Origin: Blastococcus sp. HT6-30
Lineage (GTDB): Bacteria; Actinomycetota; Actinomycetes; Mycobacteriales; Geodermatophilaceae
DNA: 64,000 nucleotides
Assembly (NCBI RefSeq): GCF_039729015.1
Contig: NZ_CP155792.1
Span: forward strand, 2,810,001 to 2,874,000
Reading direction: 5' to 3'
Program-made: the position numbers and the translations under genes
Shown: positions 46,537 through 54,877 of the stretch, piece after piece
Layout of the letters: each line of letters starts with the position of its first letter
Numbering within the stretch: the first letter of the stretch is position 1
The notes under the pieces: generated by a model
Database searches by the model: none
Told to the model about the DNA's origin: nothing
What the model saw: only the letters and a program-made list of their open reading frames with translations

Positions 46537-46757
46537 GCATCGACGACGGTGGCGATCAGGTCGCCCTCCTGGAGGACCTCGCCCTCCACGACGTGCAGCT
46601 CCCGCACCGTGCCCGAACGCTCCGTGAGGACCGGGATCTCCATCTTCATCGACTCGAGGATGACCAGCGTGTCGCCGGCGGACACCGGCGCACCGGGCTC
46701 GACCAGCACCTTCCAGACGCTGGAGACCATCTCTGCGTGGATCTCCTCGACCGCCAC
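46533..46757 (-). CDS. Orphan biotin/lipoyl attachment (biotin carrier) protein
   Basis: 74 residues forming one biotinyl domain. The attachment motif LVILESMKMEIPVLTE has the acceptor Lys38 in MKM, typical of biotin rather than lipoate. It corresponds in position and size to M. tuberculosis Rv3221c (TB7.3). It lacks the rest of a carboxylase, but the next gene upstream encodes a biotin-carboxylase-like protein without catalytic residues. Start GTG at 46755-46757. Confidence 0.9.
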   Translation of the reverse strand: MAVEEIHAEMVSSVWKVLVEPGAPVSAGDTLVILESMKMEIPVLTERSGTVRELHVVEGEVLQEGDLIATVVDA

Positions 46758-46813
46758 CGGAACCTCCCGCGCTCACCGTCCGTGAGCCCTCATCCAAGCA
46801 CGCGGCCGGCGGA

Positions 46814-47863
46814 TCAGGCGTCCGGGACGGCCCGCCCCTGAGCGAGTCGCCCGACCACCGCGCAGACCTCCGGACCGTCGTGCGGAACGCCGGTCTCGGG
46901 CAGCCCGCTCAGCGCCAGAGCAGCGGCGCGGGCGGCCGTCGCGACGTCCACCGCCCCGGCGCTGACCGTGACCAGCAACGCGTCGTACCAGCCGTCGAGC
47001 CGGTCACCGGGGTCGTACCCGGTCACCGCCACCAGGTCGATGTCCGCCTCGGCCACCAGCCGGCGCCCGGAGCCGGGCAGCCGCCCGCTGATCCGGCCCG
47101 CGGTGCCCGGGGGCAGGGTCGATCGCAGCTGGACGGCCACCGCGGCACGCACGTCCGGGCGAGCCGCCGGACCGGGGCCGGGCACCGGTGACCCGACCGC
47201 GCTGCGCAGCGCCAGCTCGACGGCGTCCACGCCGTGCGCGCGCTCCAGCACCGCCATGTCGAGGGAGACCCCGGCGGCGACCTCGGTCAGCTTTCCGTCC
47301 GGGGCGATGCCCACGGTGACCAGGCCGCGCCAGCCGATCTCCGCGAGCCGCTGCGCCGCCGGCGGCACGTCGCCGGGCGCTCCGGGGGTCCAGGACACCC
47401 GCGCGATGCCGGCCGCGCGGTCCCGGGCCACCGGCGTGGGGAACCGCAGACCCTCGTCGGTCACCCAGGCCAGGAGGCCCCGCTCGCTGGCCGGCTCCAC
47501 GCCGTCGCCGCCCAGCCGCTCCAGCACCTCCGGAGCCGGGCCTGCCCAGCGCAGCCCCGCGCCGAGGACGGCGCTCGCCAGTCGCGCGTTCCCGGCCAGC
47601 GCGGGTGGGACGGGGAGCACGGTGTCGGCCCCGCTGCGCCGGGCCGCCTCCACGATGCGGTCGACCGCCAGGTAGGACTCCGCGGCCGGGGCGGGGCCGA
47701 GCAGCACCCCGTCGTCGGCCAGCCGGACGTGCCGCGCCGCGTGCTCGGTCTCGCTGTACACGGCGACGGCCTTGAGACCGAGCCGCTGGCACGCGCCCAC
47801 CGCGGCGCAGCCCGCCGGGCCCCGTCCTGCGACCAGGACGGTCTCGATCCCCAGCTGCGGCAC
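46814..47863 (-). CDS. Degenerate biotin-carboxylase-like protein (probable pseudoenzyme)
   Basis: 349 residues, about 100 fewer than a biotin carboxylase. The N-terminal domain is clear (TVLVAGRGPAGCAAVGACQR, AVYSETEHAARHVRLADDGV), as is the C-terminal domain (GYDPGDRLDGWYDALLVTVS). Between them the ATP-grasp part is shrunken: there is no glycine-rich ATP loop. Where active enzymes have FLEVNTRLQVEH, this one reads TEVAAGVSLDMAVLERAHGV, so the metal- and bicarbonate-site Glu and Arg residues are gone. Start GTG at 47861-47863 with AGGAGG 7 bases upstream. It precedes the orphan biotin carrier by 56 bases and is probably its partner. Confidence 0.8.
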   Translation of the reverse strand: MPQLGIETVLVAGRGPAGCAAVGACQRLGLKAVAVYSETEHAARHVRLADDGVLLGPAPAAESYLAVDRIVEAARRSGADTVLPVPPALAGNARLASAVLGAGLRWAGPAPEVLERLGGDGVEPASERGLLAWVTDEGLRFPTPVARDRAAGIARVSWTPGAPGDVPPAAQRLAEIGWRGLVTVGIAPDGKLTEVAAGVSLDMAVLERAHGVDAVELALRSAVGSPVPGPGPAARPDVRAAVAVQLRSTLPPGTAGRISGRLPGSGRRLVAEADIDLVAVTGYDPGDRLDGWYDALLVTVSAGAVDVATAARAAALALSGLPETGVPHDGPEVCAVVGRLAQGRAVPDA

Positions 47864-48042
47864 TGCTGTTCCTCCTGCATCCCATCGCCCGGCCCGGCGC
47901 ACGGCCAGGCGCCTCCGTGAGAGGCTTGTCCGGTCAGCTTGGCGGGTTCGTCGGCGTCGTGCACCCTACGTGGGCCGCGCCGACCCCCCGCGGGATCCAC
48001 GGGCCGAGCGGGCCCACCGGTGAGGGTGAGAGGAGGGCAGCG

Positions 48043-48117
48043 ATGTCCAAGCGTGGACGCAAGCGTCGCTCCCGCAAGGGGAACAAGGCCAACCACGGCA
48101 AGCGCCCCAACGCGTGA
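48043..48117 (+). CDS. Ribosomal protein bL37 (24 residues)
   Basis: Very small basic protein, MSKRGRKRRSRKGNKANHGK, then RPNA; 11 of 24 residues are Lys or Arg. It matches the actinobacterial large-subunit protein bL37 seen in mycobacterial ribosome structures. GAGAGGAGGG lies upstream of ATG 48043-48045. It lies beside the rshA-sigR operon and converges on it. Confidence 0.82.
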   Translation: MSKRGRKRRSRKGNKANHGKRPNA

Positions 48118-48123
48118 GAGCGG

Positions 48124-48143
48124 CCCCTCTGCATGCAGAGGGG
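48124..48143. terminator. 20-bp perfect palindrome after bL37 gene
   Basis: CCCCTCTGCATGCAGAGGGG is a perfect palindrome starting 6 bases after the bL37 stop, directly before a second, larger hairpin. It could form a hairpin with a minimal loop or be a protein-binding site. Confidence 0.6.
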
Positions 48144-48148
48144 GTATG

Positions 48149-48189
48149 CGCCAGAGGCCCAGGACCCGACGGGTTCTGGGCCTCTGGCG
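48149..48189. terminator. Bidirectional terminator between bL37 and rshA
   Basis: CGCCAGAGGCCCAG (48149-48162) and CTGGGCCTCTGGCG (48176-48189) form a perfect 14-bp stem; inside, ACCC/GGGT adds four more pairs. It separates two convergent transcripts. Confidence 0.88.
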
Positions 48190-48201
48190 TTCAGCAGCGC
48201 C

Positions 48202-48540
48202 TCACGCGGTGGGGCGCTCCTCCGACCGCTCGATCGTCAGCCGCTCCACGCTGACCTGCGTGCCGTCCTCCTCGAAGGAGACGCTGGTCAGCTGCGTCTT
48301 GATCCGCTCGCGCAGACCCGACGGCGGCTTGTCGCCCCCGCAGCGCCGGCGCACCAGGGCCTTGAACTCCTGCTCGATGCCGAACTCGCGCAGACAGGAG
48401 GAGCAGTCCTCGAGGTGCTCGGCGATCAGGCCGCGCCGCTCGTCGGTGGTCTCGTGGTCGAGGAACTCGAAGACGTGCGTCAGGACGTCGTCGCACGAGT
48501 TGATGTCGAGGGGTCCGCCGGACCCGTGCTCGCTGCTCAC
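48202..48540 (-). CDS. rshA: Zinc-containing anti-sigma factor (RshA/RsrA type)
   Basis: 112 residues. The ZAS motif H-x3-C-x2-C is at His42, Cys46 and Cys49 ([15 protein letters not shown]), with Cys16 upstream as the extra ligand. In RsrA/RshA, thiol oxidation forms a disulfide, releases zinc and frees the sigma factor. GTG at 48538-48540 overlaps the sigR stop (GTGA), ensuring coupled synthesis. The C-terminal half (about 75-112) is charged and has no known domain. Confidence 0.95.
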   Translation of the reverse strand: MSSEHGSGGPLDINSCDDVLTHVFEFLDHETTDERRGLIAEHLEDCSSCLREFGIEQEFKALVRRRCGGDKPPSGLRERIKTQLTSVSFEEDGTQVSVERLTIERSEERPTA

Positions 48541-49232
48541 GAGTGGGTCGCCTCCTCACCGGCTCCGGCGCGGACGAAGCCGCGCTCGCGGGCGTAGTCG
48601 GCCAGCAGCTTCTGCAGCCCCCGGCGACCGCGGTGCAGCCGGGACATCACCGTGCCGATGGGCGTGCCCATGATCTCGGCGATCTCCTTGTAGGCGAAGC
48701 CCTCGACGTCGGCCAGGTAGACGGCGAGCCGGAAGTCCTCCGGCAGCTGCTGCAGGGCGTCCTTGATGTCGGAGTCGGGCAGGTGGTCCAGCGCCTCGAT
48801 CTCGGCCGAGCGCAGACCCGAGGAGGTGTGCTCCTCCGCCGCGTAGAGCTGCCAGTCCTGCACCTGCTCGGTGGGGTACTGCTGCGGCTGCCGCTGCTTC
48901 TTGCGGTAGCTGTTGATGTAGGTGTTCGTCAGGATCCGGTACAGCCAGGCCTTGAGGTTGGTGCCCTCGGCGAACTGGTGGAACGCGGAGTAGGCCTTCA
49001 CGAAGGTCTCCTGCACCAGGTCCTCGGCGTCGGCCGGGTTGCGGGTCATCCGCAGGGCCGCCGGGTAGAGCTGGTCCAGGTAGGGCAGCGCGTCGCGCTC
49101 GAACCGGGCATCCCGCTCGGCGCGGGTCTCGGCGAGCTCCGTGCGGCTCCCGCCCTCGCGGGCCTCCGGCACCTCCACCGGGGCGCCCTCGGGCAGCTGA
49201 CCGGCGTTGTCGACCGCGGAATCCTCAGGCAC
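48537..49232 (-). CDS. sigR: ECF sigma factor SigR/SigH (thiol-oxidative and heat stress)
   Basis: 231 residues from GTG 49230-49232. Region 2 has [20 protein letters not shown] and [17 protein letters not shown], and region 4 has [20 protein letters not shown] with the helix-turn-helix [21 protein letters not shown] disordered N-terminal extension of about 50 residues precedes region 2, and an internal start is possible. It is followed by its anti-sigma factor and preceded by a SigR-type promoter (49371-49398), so it is probably autoregulated. In relatives it controls thioredoxin and protein-quality genes. Confidence 0.95.
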   Translation of the reverse strand: MPEDSAVDNAGQLPEGAPVEVPEAREGGSRTELAETRAERDARFERDALPYLDQLYPAALRMTRNPADAEDLVQETFVKAYSAFHQFAEGTNLKAWLYRILTNTYINSYRKKQRQPQQYPTEQVQDWQLYAAEEHTSSGLRSAEIEALDHLPDSDIKDALQQLPEDFRLAVYLADVEGFAYKEIAEIMGTPIGTVMSRLHRGRRGLQKLLADYARERGFVRAGAGEEATHS

Positions 49233-49370
49233 CGACCGTCCTCTCCGGGGCCCCCGGACGCGGGGCACCACGTCGGTCGATCCTAGCCGTGCGGCGTCCG
49301 GACGGCCCGGGGGACGCCGGTGCACGGCCCGCGTGCGGGTGGTGGAGACGCTGCTGCTCACGGCGGGTGC

Positions 49371-49398
49371 AACGGCACCGGCGCCCGCGGCCATTCCC
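49371..49398 (-). promoter_or_regulatory. SigR/SigH-type autoregulatory promoter
   Basis: On the minus strand GGGAAT (49398-49393) is followed by 19 bases and then GTT (49373-49371). This fits the consensus GGAAT-N18/19-GTT of this sigma family. The predicted start of transcription lies about 130 bases before the chosen sigR GTG. It shares the gap with the divergent ybaK promoter. Confidence 0.65.
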
Positions 49399-49415
49399 AC
49401 CGGGCCGGTGATCGC

Positions 49416-49421
49416 TACGCT
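49416..49421 (+). promoter_or_regulatory. -10 box of a probable leaderless promoter (ybaK-like gene)
   Basis: TACGCT ends 8 bases before GTG 49430; no Shine-Dalgarno sequence precedes the gene. Confidence 0.45.
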
Positions 49422-49429
49422 CCGGCGCC

Positions 49430-49903
49430 GTGGCGGCAACCCCGGCGGTGCGGGTCCTGGAGCAGGCGAAGGTGGCCCACACGCTGCACCCGTACGACCC
49501 CGGGCACCCGGCTGACCGGGGACACGGCGAGGCCGCCGTCGCCGCGCTGGGTGCCGACCCCCGCCAGGTGTTCAAGACCCTGGTGACCCACGTCGACGGC
49601 GTCCTCACCGTCGCGGTCGTGCCGGTCAGCGGGACGCTCGACCTCAAGGCGCTGGCCACGGCCGCCGGCGGACGCAGGGCGGCGATGGCCGAGCCCGCCG
49701 ACGCCGAGCGCGCGACCGGCTACGTGCTCGGCGGGATCAGCCCCCTCGGCCAGCGGAAGGCGCTGCCCACCGTGGTCGACGCCTCCGCCCTGGGGTTCCC
49801 CACGGTGCTGGTGAGCGCGGGCAAGCGCGGGCTCCAGCTGGAGCTGCCGCCGGGCGAGCTGGTGCGGCTGACCCGGGCCCGGACGGCGCCGATCGGCCGC
49901 TGA
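49430..49903 (+). CDS. ybaK: Cys-tRNA(Pro)/Cys-tRNA(Cys) deacylase (YbaK/EbsC family)
   Basis: Hydrolyses mischarged Cys-tRNA(Pro) in trans, a translation-quality role. The 157 residues contain the conserved Lys in [12 protein letters not shown], the [18 protein letters not shown] segment and [20 protein letters not shown] with the substrate-binding GG-S-P loop. Start GTG at 49430-49432. Divergent from sigR. Confidence 0.92.
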   Translation: MAATPAVRVLEQAKVAHTLHPYDPGHPADRGHGEAAVAALGADPRQVFKTLVTHVDGVLTVAVVPVSGTLDLKALATAAGGRRAAMAEPADAERATGYVLGGISPLGQRKALPTVVDASALGFPTVLVSAGKRGLQLELPPGELVRLTRARTAPIGR

Positions 49904-49942
49904 CCGCCTGGCTCCCCTACTACTCCGACCCGGTCGGCTGCG

Positions 49943-50713
49943 CTACGGAAGCGGAGCGGACGCCGCGTCCCGGGACTCCGCGTCGCCCTCGCCGGGTGCA
50001 TCCCGGTCCTCTTTCGCGGCGGAGCGGGTCCGCACCAGGTGGGCAACCAGCAGCTGGCCGGCATGCCTGATGTGCTCCTCCATCGCGACGCGGGCGCCAT
50101 CGGCATCACGCCGGTGCAAAGCCTGGATCAACGCGGTGTGGTCGTGCGCGGAGGCCTCCTCCCAGCCGGCGATGGACGTGAAGAAGCGGGTCGGCACGTA
50201 CCGCACCGAGAGGCCGAGGAACCAGTTCAGCTTGGGTGCGGCCGCCACCTGGTTGATCATCCGGTGCAGAAGGTGGTTGCAGCGGGCGACGACGTCCCCG
50301 TCCCCTGCCCGCGCGGCTCGTGCCAGCCGGTCCTGGAGATCGTCGATCTCGGCGAGGTCCGTGTCGCTGAGCTTGAGCGCCGCGCGAGCGGCCAGCTCCC
50401 CGGCGATGGTCGCCTGGACGAAGAAGAGGTCGGCGACGTCCTCCGGCGACAGGGGCGCGACCACGAAACCCCGCCGCGGCTCCGAGACTACGAAACCCTC
50501 ACCGCGCAGCAGGAGGAGTCCCTCCCTGGCCGGTGTCACGCTGATCCCGAGATCCGCCGCGATGCGGTCGAGGCGAACGAACTCACCCTCCCGGAGCTCC
50601 CCGGACATGATCAGCGCGCGGACGTAGCCCGCCGACTCCTCGCTGAGGGCCTGACGGCCGCGTGGCGGCTGCGAGGAGTGGAATCCGTCGATGCCCGATG
50701 CCTCTACCGCCAC
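49943..50713 (-). CDS. GntR-family regulator, FadR/FCD subgroup
   Basis: 256 residues. The winged helix lies at about 30-95 (SGELREGEFVRLDRIAADLG, SVTPAREGLLLLRGEGFV). The all-helical FCD effector domain follows, with Asp/His metal-site residues (DLQDRLARAARAGDGDVV, CNHLLHRMINQVA, AHDHTALIQALHRRDADGAR, EEHIRHAGQLL). FCD domains usually bind carboxylates with a metal, which fits the neighbouring catabolic genes. GTG at 50711-50713 is the likely start. It lies last in the run, 101 bases after the CoA-transferase gene, and probably represses the TRAP promoter. Confidence 0.88.
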   Translation of the reverse strand: MAVEASGIDGFHSSQPPRGRQALSEESAGYVRALIMSGELREGEFVRLDRIAADLGISVTPAREGLLLLRGEGFVVSEPRRGFVVAPLSPEDVADLFFVQATIAGELAARAALKLSDTDLAEIDDLQDRLARAARAGDGDVVARCNHLLHRMINQVAAAPKLNWFLGLSVRYVPTRFFTSIAGWEEASAHDHTALIQALHRRDADGARVAMEEHIRHAGQLLVAHLVRTRSAAKEDRDAPGEGDAESRDAASAPLP

Positions 50714-50814
50714 CTCAGCATGGTAGTCGGCCGACCCCGCCCCGTACTCGATGGATGGCGCGCGGCGGGGTGAGGCGGCAACCGTCCCGCCTCTCTGCGG
50801 CCGGTCGACGGCGG

Positions 50815-52056
50815 TCACTCTGCCGCCGAGGTGGGCGCCAGGACGCCCTCGTCGTGCAGCCGACCGATCTCCCGCGATCCCAGCCCGAGCACCTCGGTCA
50901 GCACCTCGTCGGTGTCGGCGCCGAGCACGGGCGCCGGGCGGGGAGGCTCCTCCACCGCATGGGGTCGCAGCGGGCTGCCCATCGCCAGCAGGCGACCGAC
51001 GCCGGGCTGCTCCAGCTCGGTGAGCGGCGAGGACGCGGGGTCGGCCTCGTGCTCCCGCACGACATCCGTAGCCGTGCGGTATGGACCCCAGAGAACCCGT
51101 GCGGCCTCGAGTTGCCGGCTGACGGTCGCAACATCGCGGGAGGCGAACCAACCGCGCAGGATCGCCGCAATCGTCTCCCGGTGGTGGTACCGGCTCACCT
51201 CGTCCTCGAGGTCCACGCCGAGGGCCTTCTCCAGCGCGGCGAAGACCTCTCCCGTCCCGGTCACCTGGCACAGCGACCGCCATTGGCCCTCGGTCAGTGC
51301 CACCACCATCACCCGGCGTCCGTCCGAGGTGGGGAAGTCGACGCCGAAGCTGCCGTACACGTGGTTGCCGTGCCGCGGCCGGTCCACCCCCGACAGCTGG
51401 GCGTCCGCGTACCAGCCGAGCGCCGCCACCCCGGCCAGCGCGACGTCGGCGAGGGCCACCTCGAGGTAGCTGCCCCGACCCGTGCGGTCCCGGTGCCGCA
51501 GCGCGGCGAGCAACCCGACGACCGCCGACTGCCCGGTGAGCAGGTCCCACGCCGGGAGCACGTGGTTCACCGGCGCACCGTCCGACTCGCCGCCGGTCAT
51601 GTTGGGGATCCCCGCCGCGGCGTTGACCGTGTAGTCCACCGCCGGCCGGCCGTCGCGGTGCCCTTGGACGTGGACGTGGACGAGGTCTGGCCGGCGCGCC
51701 GAGAGCGCGGACCAGTCCAGCCACGAACGGGCCACGTTGTTGTCCAGGAACACCCCGCTGTCCCGGCCAGGGGCAGTGATCAGGGCGGTCACCAGCTCCT
51801 TCCCGGCCGGGGACCGGAGATCCACGGTGACCGAGCGCTTCCCCTTGTTGAGGCTGTGCCAGTACAGGCTGGCGCCGTTGGGGGCCAGCGGCCAGCGTCG
51901 GTGGTCGGTGGCCCCGCCCAGCGGGTCGACGCGGATGACGTCGGCACCCAGCTGGGCGAGCGTCATGCCGCCGGAGGGACCGGCCACGTACGTCGCGCAC
52001 TCCACGACGCGCAGCCCCTCCAGCGGCCGGTCGCCGGCGCCCGCCGCCGCGGTCAC
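50815..52056 (-). CDS. Family III CoA-transferase (CaiB/BaiF)
   Basis: Moves CoA between carboxylic acids. 413 residues: LRVVECATYVAGPSGGMTLA, QLGADVIRVDPLGG, SLYWHSLNKGKRSVTVDLRS, and the loop around the catalytic Asp (HVLPAWDLLTGQSAVVGLLA). The C-terminal part contains VTGTGEVFAALEKALG. Substrate cannot be read from sequence; close kin act on mesaconate, citramalate, malate or carnitine-type acids. GTG at 52054-52056 overlaps the lpd stop (GTGA), tying it to the 2-oxoacid dehydrogenase genes. Confidence 0.88.
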   Translation of the reverse strand: MTAAAGAGDRPLEGLRVVECATYVAGPSGGMTLAQLGADVIRVDPLGGATDHRRWPLAPNGASLYWHSLNKGKRSVTVDLRSPAGKELVTALITAPGRDSGVFLDNNVARSWLDWSALSARRPDLVHVHVQGHRDGRPAVDYTVNAAAGIPNMTGGESDGAPVNHVLPAWDLLTGQSAVVGLLAALRHRDRTGRGSYLEVALADVALAGVAALGWYADAQLSGVDRPRHGNHVYGSFGVDFPTSDGRRVMVVALTEGQWRSLCQVTGTGEVFAALEKALGVDLEDEVSRYHHRETIAAILRGWFASRDVATVSRQLEAARVLWGPYRTATDVVREHEADPASSPLTELEQPGVGRLLAMGSPLRPHAVEEPPRPAPVLGADTDEVLTEVLGLGSREIGRLHDEGVLAPTSAAE

Positions 52057-53483
52057 GAGGCCGCCGCGGCCGGCACCGTCGCCCCGGCCGGCTGGTGCAA
52101 GAGGCTGCGCGCGACGTCGGACGTCATCTCGCTCAGCGTCGGGTGCGGGTGGATCGACGCCAGCAGGTCCAGCGGGGACGCCGCCATCTCGATGGCGAGG
52201 ACCCCTTCGGCGATCAGCTCCGACGCGTGCGGACCGACGATGTGCACGCCGACCACCGCATCGACCGACCGGTCCACAACCAGCTGCGTGAACCCCTCCG
52301 TGGCGTCCATCGTCGCGGCCCGCCCCGAGGCGCTCAGCGGGAGGCGCGCGACGGCGACGTCCATGCCCTGCGCCCGGGCCTCCTCGGGCGACAGACCCGC
52401 GACTGCGATCTCTGGGTCGCTGAACACGACGGCGGGGATGGCCGCCGGATCGAACGCCGCACGCTTGCCGCACAACACCTCGGCGGCCACCTCCCCCTCC
52501 GCCGTCGCCTTGTGCGCGAGGGCCGGTCCCGCCGTGATGTCGCCGATGGCCGCGACGTGCGGTGCGGCCATGCGATCCGGCCCCACCGCCAGGAGCCCAC
52601 CGACGTCGGGCGTGATGCCGATCTTCTTCAGCCCCAGCCCGTCGGTGTTGGGGCGCCGACCGATGGCCACGATCATCTTCTCGGCCGACACCCGCTTCTC
52701 ACCGGAGGCCGCGGTCGCCGTGACCACGCCGTCCTCGAAGCCTTCCACCCGGTGCCCGAGCAGCACGTCGACGCCGAGCGCCTTGAGCCGCTGGCGGACG
52801 GGACGCAGCAGCGCGGCGTCGACCCCCGGGAGGAGCCGGTCGAGCGCCTCGATGATGGTCACCCGAGTGCCCAGCTTGGCGAACGCCGTTCCGAGCTCCA
52901 GACCGATGTAGCCACCTCCCACCACCACGATGCTGCGCGGCAACGTCTGCAGGGCCAGGGCGTCCGTGGAGTCCAGGACCCGCTCCCCGTCCCGGGGAAG
53001 CCCCGGGAGCTCCACCGGCCGAGATCCGGTCGAGAGCAGGACGTCGGTGTACTGCAGGTGCCGCGGTGGGCGGTCGTCGGCGGACTGCAGCACCCCCGAG
53101 CCCGGCCTGGTGAACCGGAACTCGCCGGCCGCGACCTCGACGCCGGCCCGGCGGAGCAGCCCCGAGACGCCTCCGGTGAGCCCGCCGACCTTTGCCGCTT
53201 TCCACTCCTGGAACCGCGCCATGTCCACCGACACGTCGCCGACCGTGAGACCGGCGTCCCCGAGCCCGCCGGCCCGGTGCGCCACCTCGGCCACCTCGAT
53301 GAGCGCCTTGCTGGGGATGCAGCCGACCTGGAGGCAGACCCCGCCCACGCCGGCGTCCCCGAGCCGGTCGACGAGCAGCACGCTGCGGCCCAGGGCGGCC
53401 GCGCGCAGCGCCGCCGTATAGCCGCCGGGGCCGGCGCCGACCACGAGCAGGTCGACGCCCTCTGCCACTTCTCCGACGACCAT
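52053..53483 (-). CDS. lpdA: Dihydrolipoamide dehydrogenase (E3)
   Basis: Reoxidises dihydrolipoyl groups with NAD+. 476 residues: FAD motif DLLVVGAGPGGYTAALRAAA, redox disulfide Cys50-Cys55 in GGVCLQVGCIPSKAL, NAD motif SIVVVGGGYIGLELGTAFAK, and the C-terminal active-site His-Glu pair in HPHPTLSEM. ATG at 53481-53483 overlaps the E2 stop by one base. It completes an E1 alpha-E1 beta-E2-E3 set. Confidence 0.96.
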   Translation of the reverse strand: MVVGEVAEGVDLLVVGAGPGGYTAALRAAALGRSVLLVDRLGDAGVGGVCLQVGCIPSKALIEVAEVAHRAGGLGDAGLTVGDVSVDMARFQEWKAAKVGGLTGGVSGLLRRAGVEVAAGEFRFTRPGSGVLQSADDRPPRHLQYTDVLLSTGSRPVELPGLPRDGERVLDSTDALALQTLPRSIVVVGGGYIGLELGTAFAKLGTRVTIIEALDRLLPGVDAALLRPVRQRLKALGVDVLLGHRVEGFEDGVVTATAASGEKRVSAEKMIVAIGRRPNTDGLGLKKIGITPDVGGLLAVGPDRMAAPHVAAIGDITAGPALAHKATAEGEVAAEVLCGKRAAFDPAAIPAVVFSDPEIAVAGLSPEEARAQGMDVAVARLPLSASGRAATMDATEGFTQLVVDRSVDAVVGVHIVGPHASELIAEGVLAIEMAASPLDLLASIHPHPTLSEMTSDVARSLLHQPAGATVPAAAAS

Positions 53484-54877
53484 CACTCCCCCTTGAGCAG
53501 CAGGATCGGATCGGCCAGGTAGGCGATGAGGGTGGCCAGGAAGGCCCCCATGTCGTCGCCGTCGATCAGCCGGTGGTCGGCGGAGACCGACAACGGCAGC
53601 GTCGGCCGGACCACGGGCACACCGTCGACGGGGACCACGGAGTCGCGGATGCGACCGAAACCGGCGATCGCGGCCTCGGGCGGCCGGATGATCGGCGTGG
53701 CGAGCCAGCCGCCGAAGCTGCCGAAGTTGGTGATCGTGAAGGTCCCCTCGGACATCTGCGCGGAGCTGACGGTGCGGTCCCGGGCAGCCGAGGCGAGCTG
53801 GTCGATCTCTCGCGACAGCTCGCCCAGGGACTTGCCGTCCGCATCCTTGACCACCGGCACCATCAGCCCGGCAGCGGTCGCCGTGGCCAGGCCGATGTTG
53901 CGCCGGCCGTGGTAGGTGATCGTCTCGGCAGCCATGTCGATGCTGGCGTTGAACTTGGGGTGCTCGGCCAGCGTCGCGACGACGGCCTTGACCAGCAGCG
54001 GCAGGAACGTGAAGGCCACGCCGTCGGCCTCCAGGTGCGGCCGGAGGCTGGCCCGCGCCCGCACGAGAGCGGTGGCGTCGACCTCCCGGAACTCCGTGAT
54101 GTGCGGGATCTGCTGCCACGAGGTCGTCATGGACTTCGCGATCGAGCGCCGCAGCCCGCGCAGGGGCACGGTCTCGTCGGCGAGCCGGCGCACGACGCGC
54201 CGCGGCTCGCCGGGCTCCGCGGAGCTCCCGCCCGCGGCCCCGGCGGTCTCGTCCACGCCCGTGTCGGCGACCGCGGGCGCGGCCGCGAAGGCCCGCACGT
54301 CGTCCGCGGTCACCCGGCCACCCGGACCGGAGCCACGCACGGCCGTCAGGTCGACCCCTGTCTCCAGCGCCAGCCGGCGGGTGGCCGGCGAGGCCAGTAC
54401 CCGCCCGATCCGGGAGCGGCCCCCGTCGGCGGCCGCGGTGGGCGAGGGAGCCCCCGCCGCCGCCTCCGGGGACTGCGCCACGGCGGCGGGCGTGGGCAGC
54501 GCAGGCGCGGCGGCCGGCGGCTGCTCGGCGGCCGGCGGCTGCTCTTCGGCCGGCGGCTGCTCGGCGATCGGCGGCTGCTCGGCGGCCGGCGAGGTCGCCG
54601 GGCCGCCCGTGCCGTGGCTGCGGATCTTCACCGACTCATCGGTCTCGAAGACCACCAGCAGCGCCCCGATCTCGAGGACGTCGCCGACCTCGCCACCGAG
54701 GCGGAGCACCGTCCCGTTCACCGGAGACGGGATCTCCACGACCGCCTTGTCGGTCTCCACTTCGGCCAGGACCTGGTCGCGGACGACGGTGGAACCCGGC
54801 TGCACGTGCCACTCGACGATCTCGCCCGCATCGAGGCCCTCCCCGACGTCGGGAAGGCGGAACTCCAGCTCGCTCAC
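53483..54877 (-). CDS. 2-oxoacid dehydrogenase E2 (dihydrolipoamide acyltransferase)
   Basis: 464 residues. One lipoyl domain (1-80) with Lys44 in ETDKAVVEI, a linker with EQPP repeats (about 97-125), the peripheral-subunit-binding domain (about 154-198, SRIGRVLASPATRRLALETG), a second flexible linker, and the catalytic domain with QIPHITEFREVDATALVRAR and the His-Asp-Gly motif SADHRLIDGDD. The layout with one lipoyl domain resembles branched-chain ketoacid complexes more than actinobacterial PDH. GTG at 54875-54877 overlaps the E1 beta stop. Confidence 0.95.
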   Translation of the reverse strand: MSELEFRLPDVGEGLDAGEIVEWHVQPGSTVVRDQVLAEVETDKAVVEIPSPVNGTVLRLGGEVGDVLEIGALLVVFETDESVKIRSHGTGGPATSPAAEQPPIAEQPPAEEQPPAAEQPPAAAPALPTPAAVAQSPEAAAGAPSPTAAADGGRSRIGRVLASPATRRLALETGVDLTAVRGSGPGGRVTADDVRAFAAAPAVADTGVDETAGAAGGSSAEPGEPRRVVRRLADETVPLRGLRRSIAKSMTTSWQQIPHITEFREVDATALVRARASLRPHLEADGVAFTFLPLLVKAVVATLAEHPKFNASIDMAAETITYHGRRNIGLATATAAGLMVPVVKDADGKSLGELSREIDQLASAARDRTVSSAQMSEGTFTITNFGSFGGWLATPIIRPPEAAIAGFGRIRDSVVPVDGVPVVRPTLPLSVSADHRLIDGDDMGAFLATLIAYLADPILLLKGE

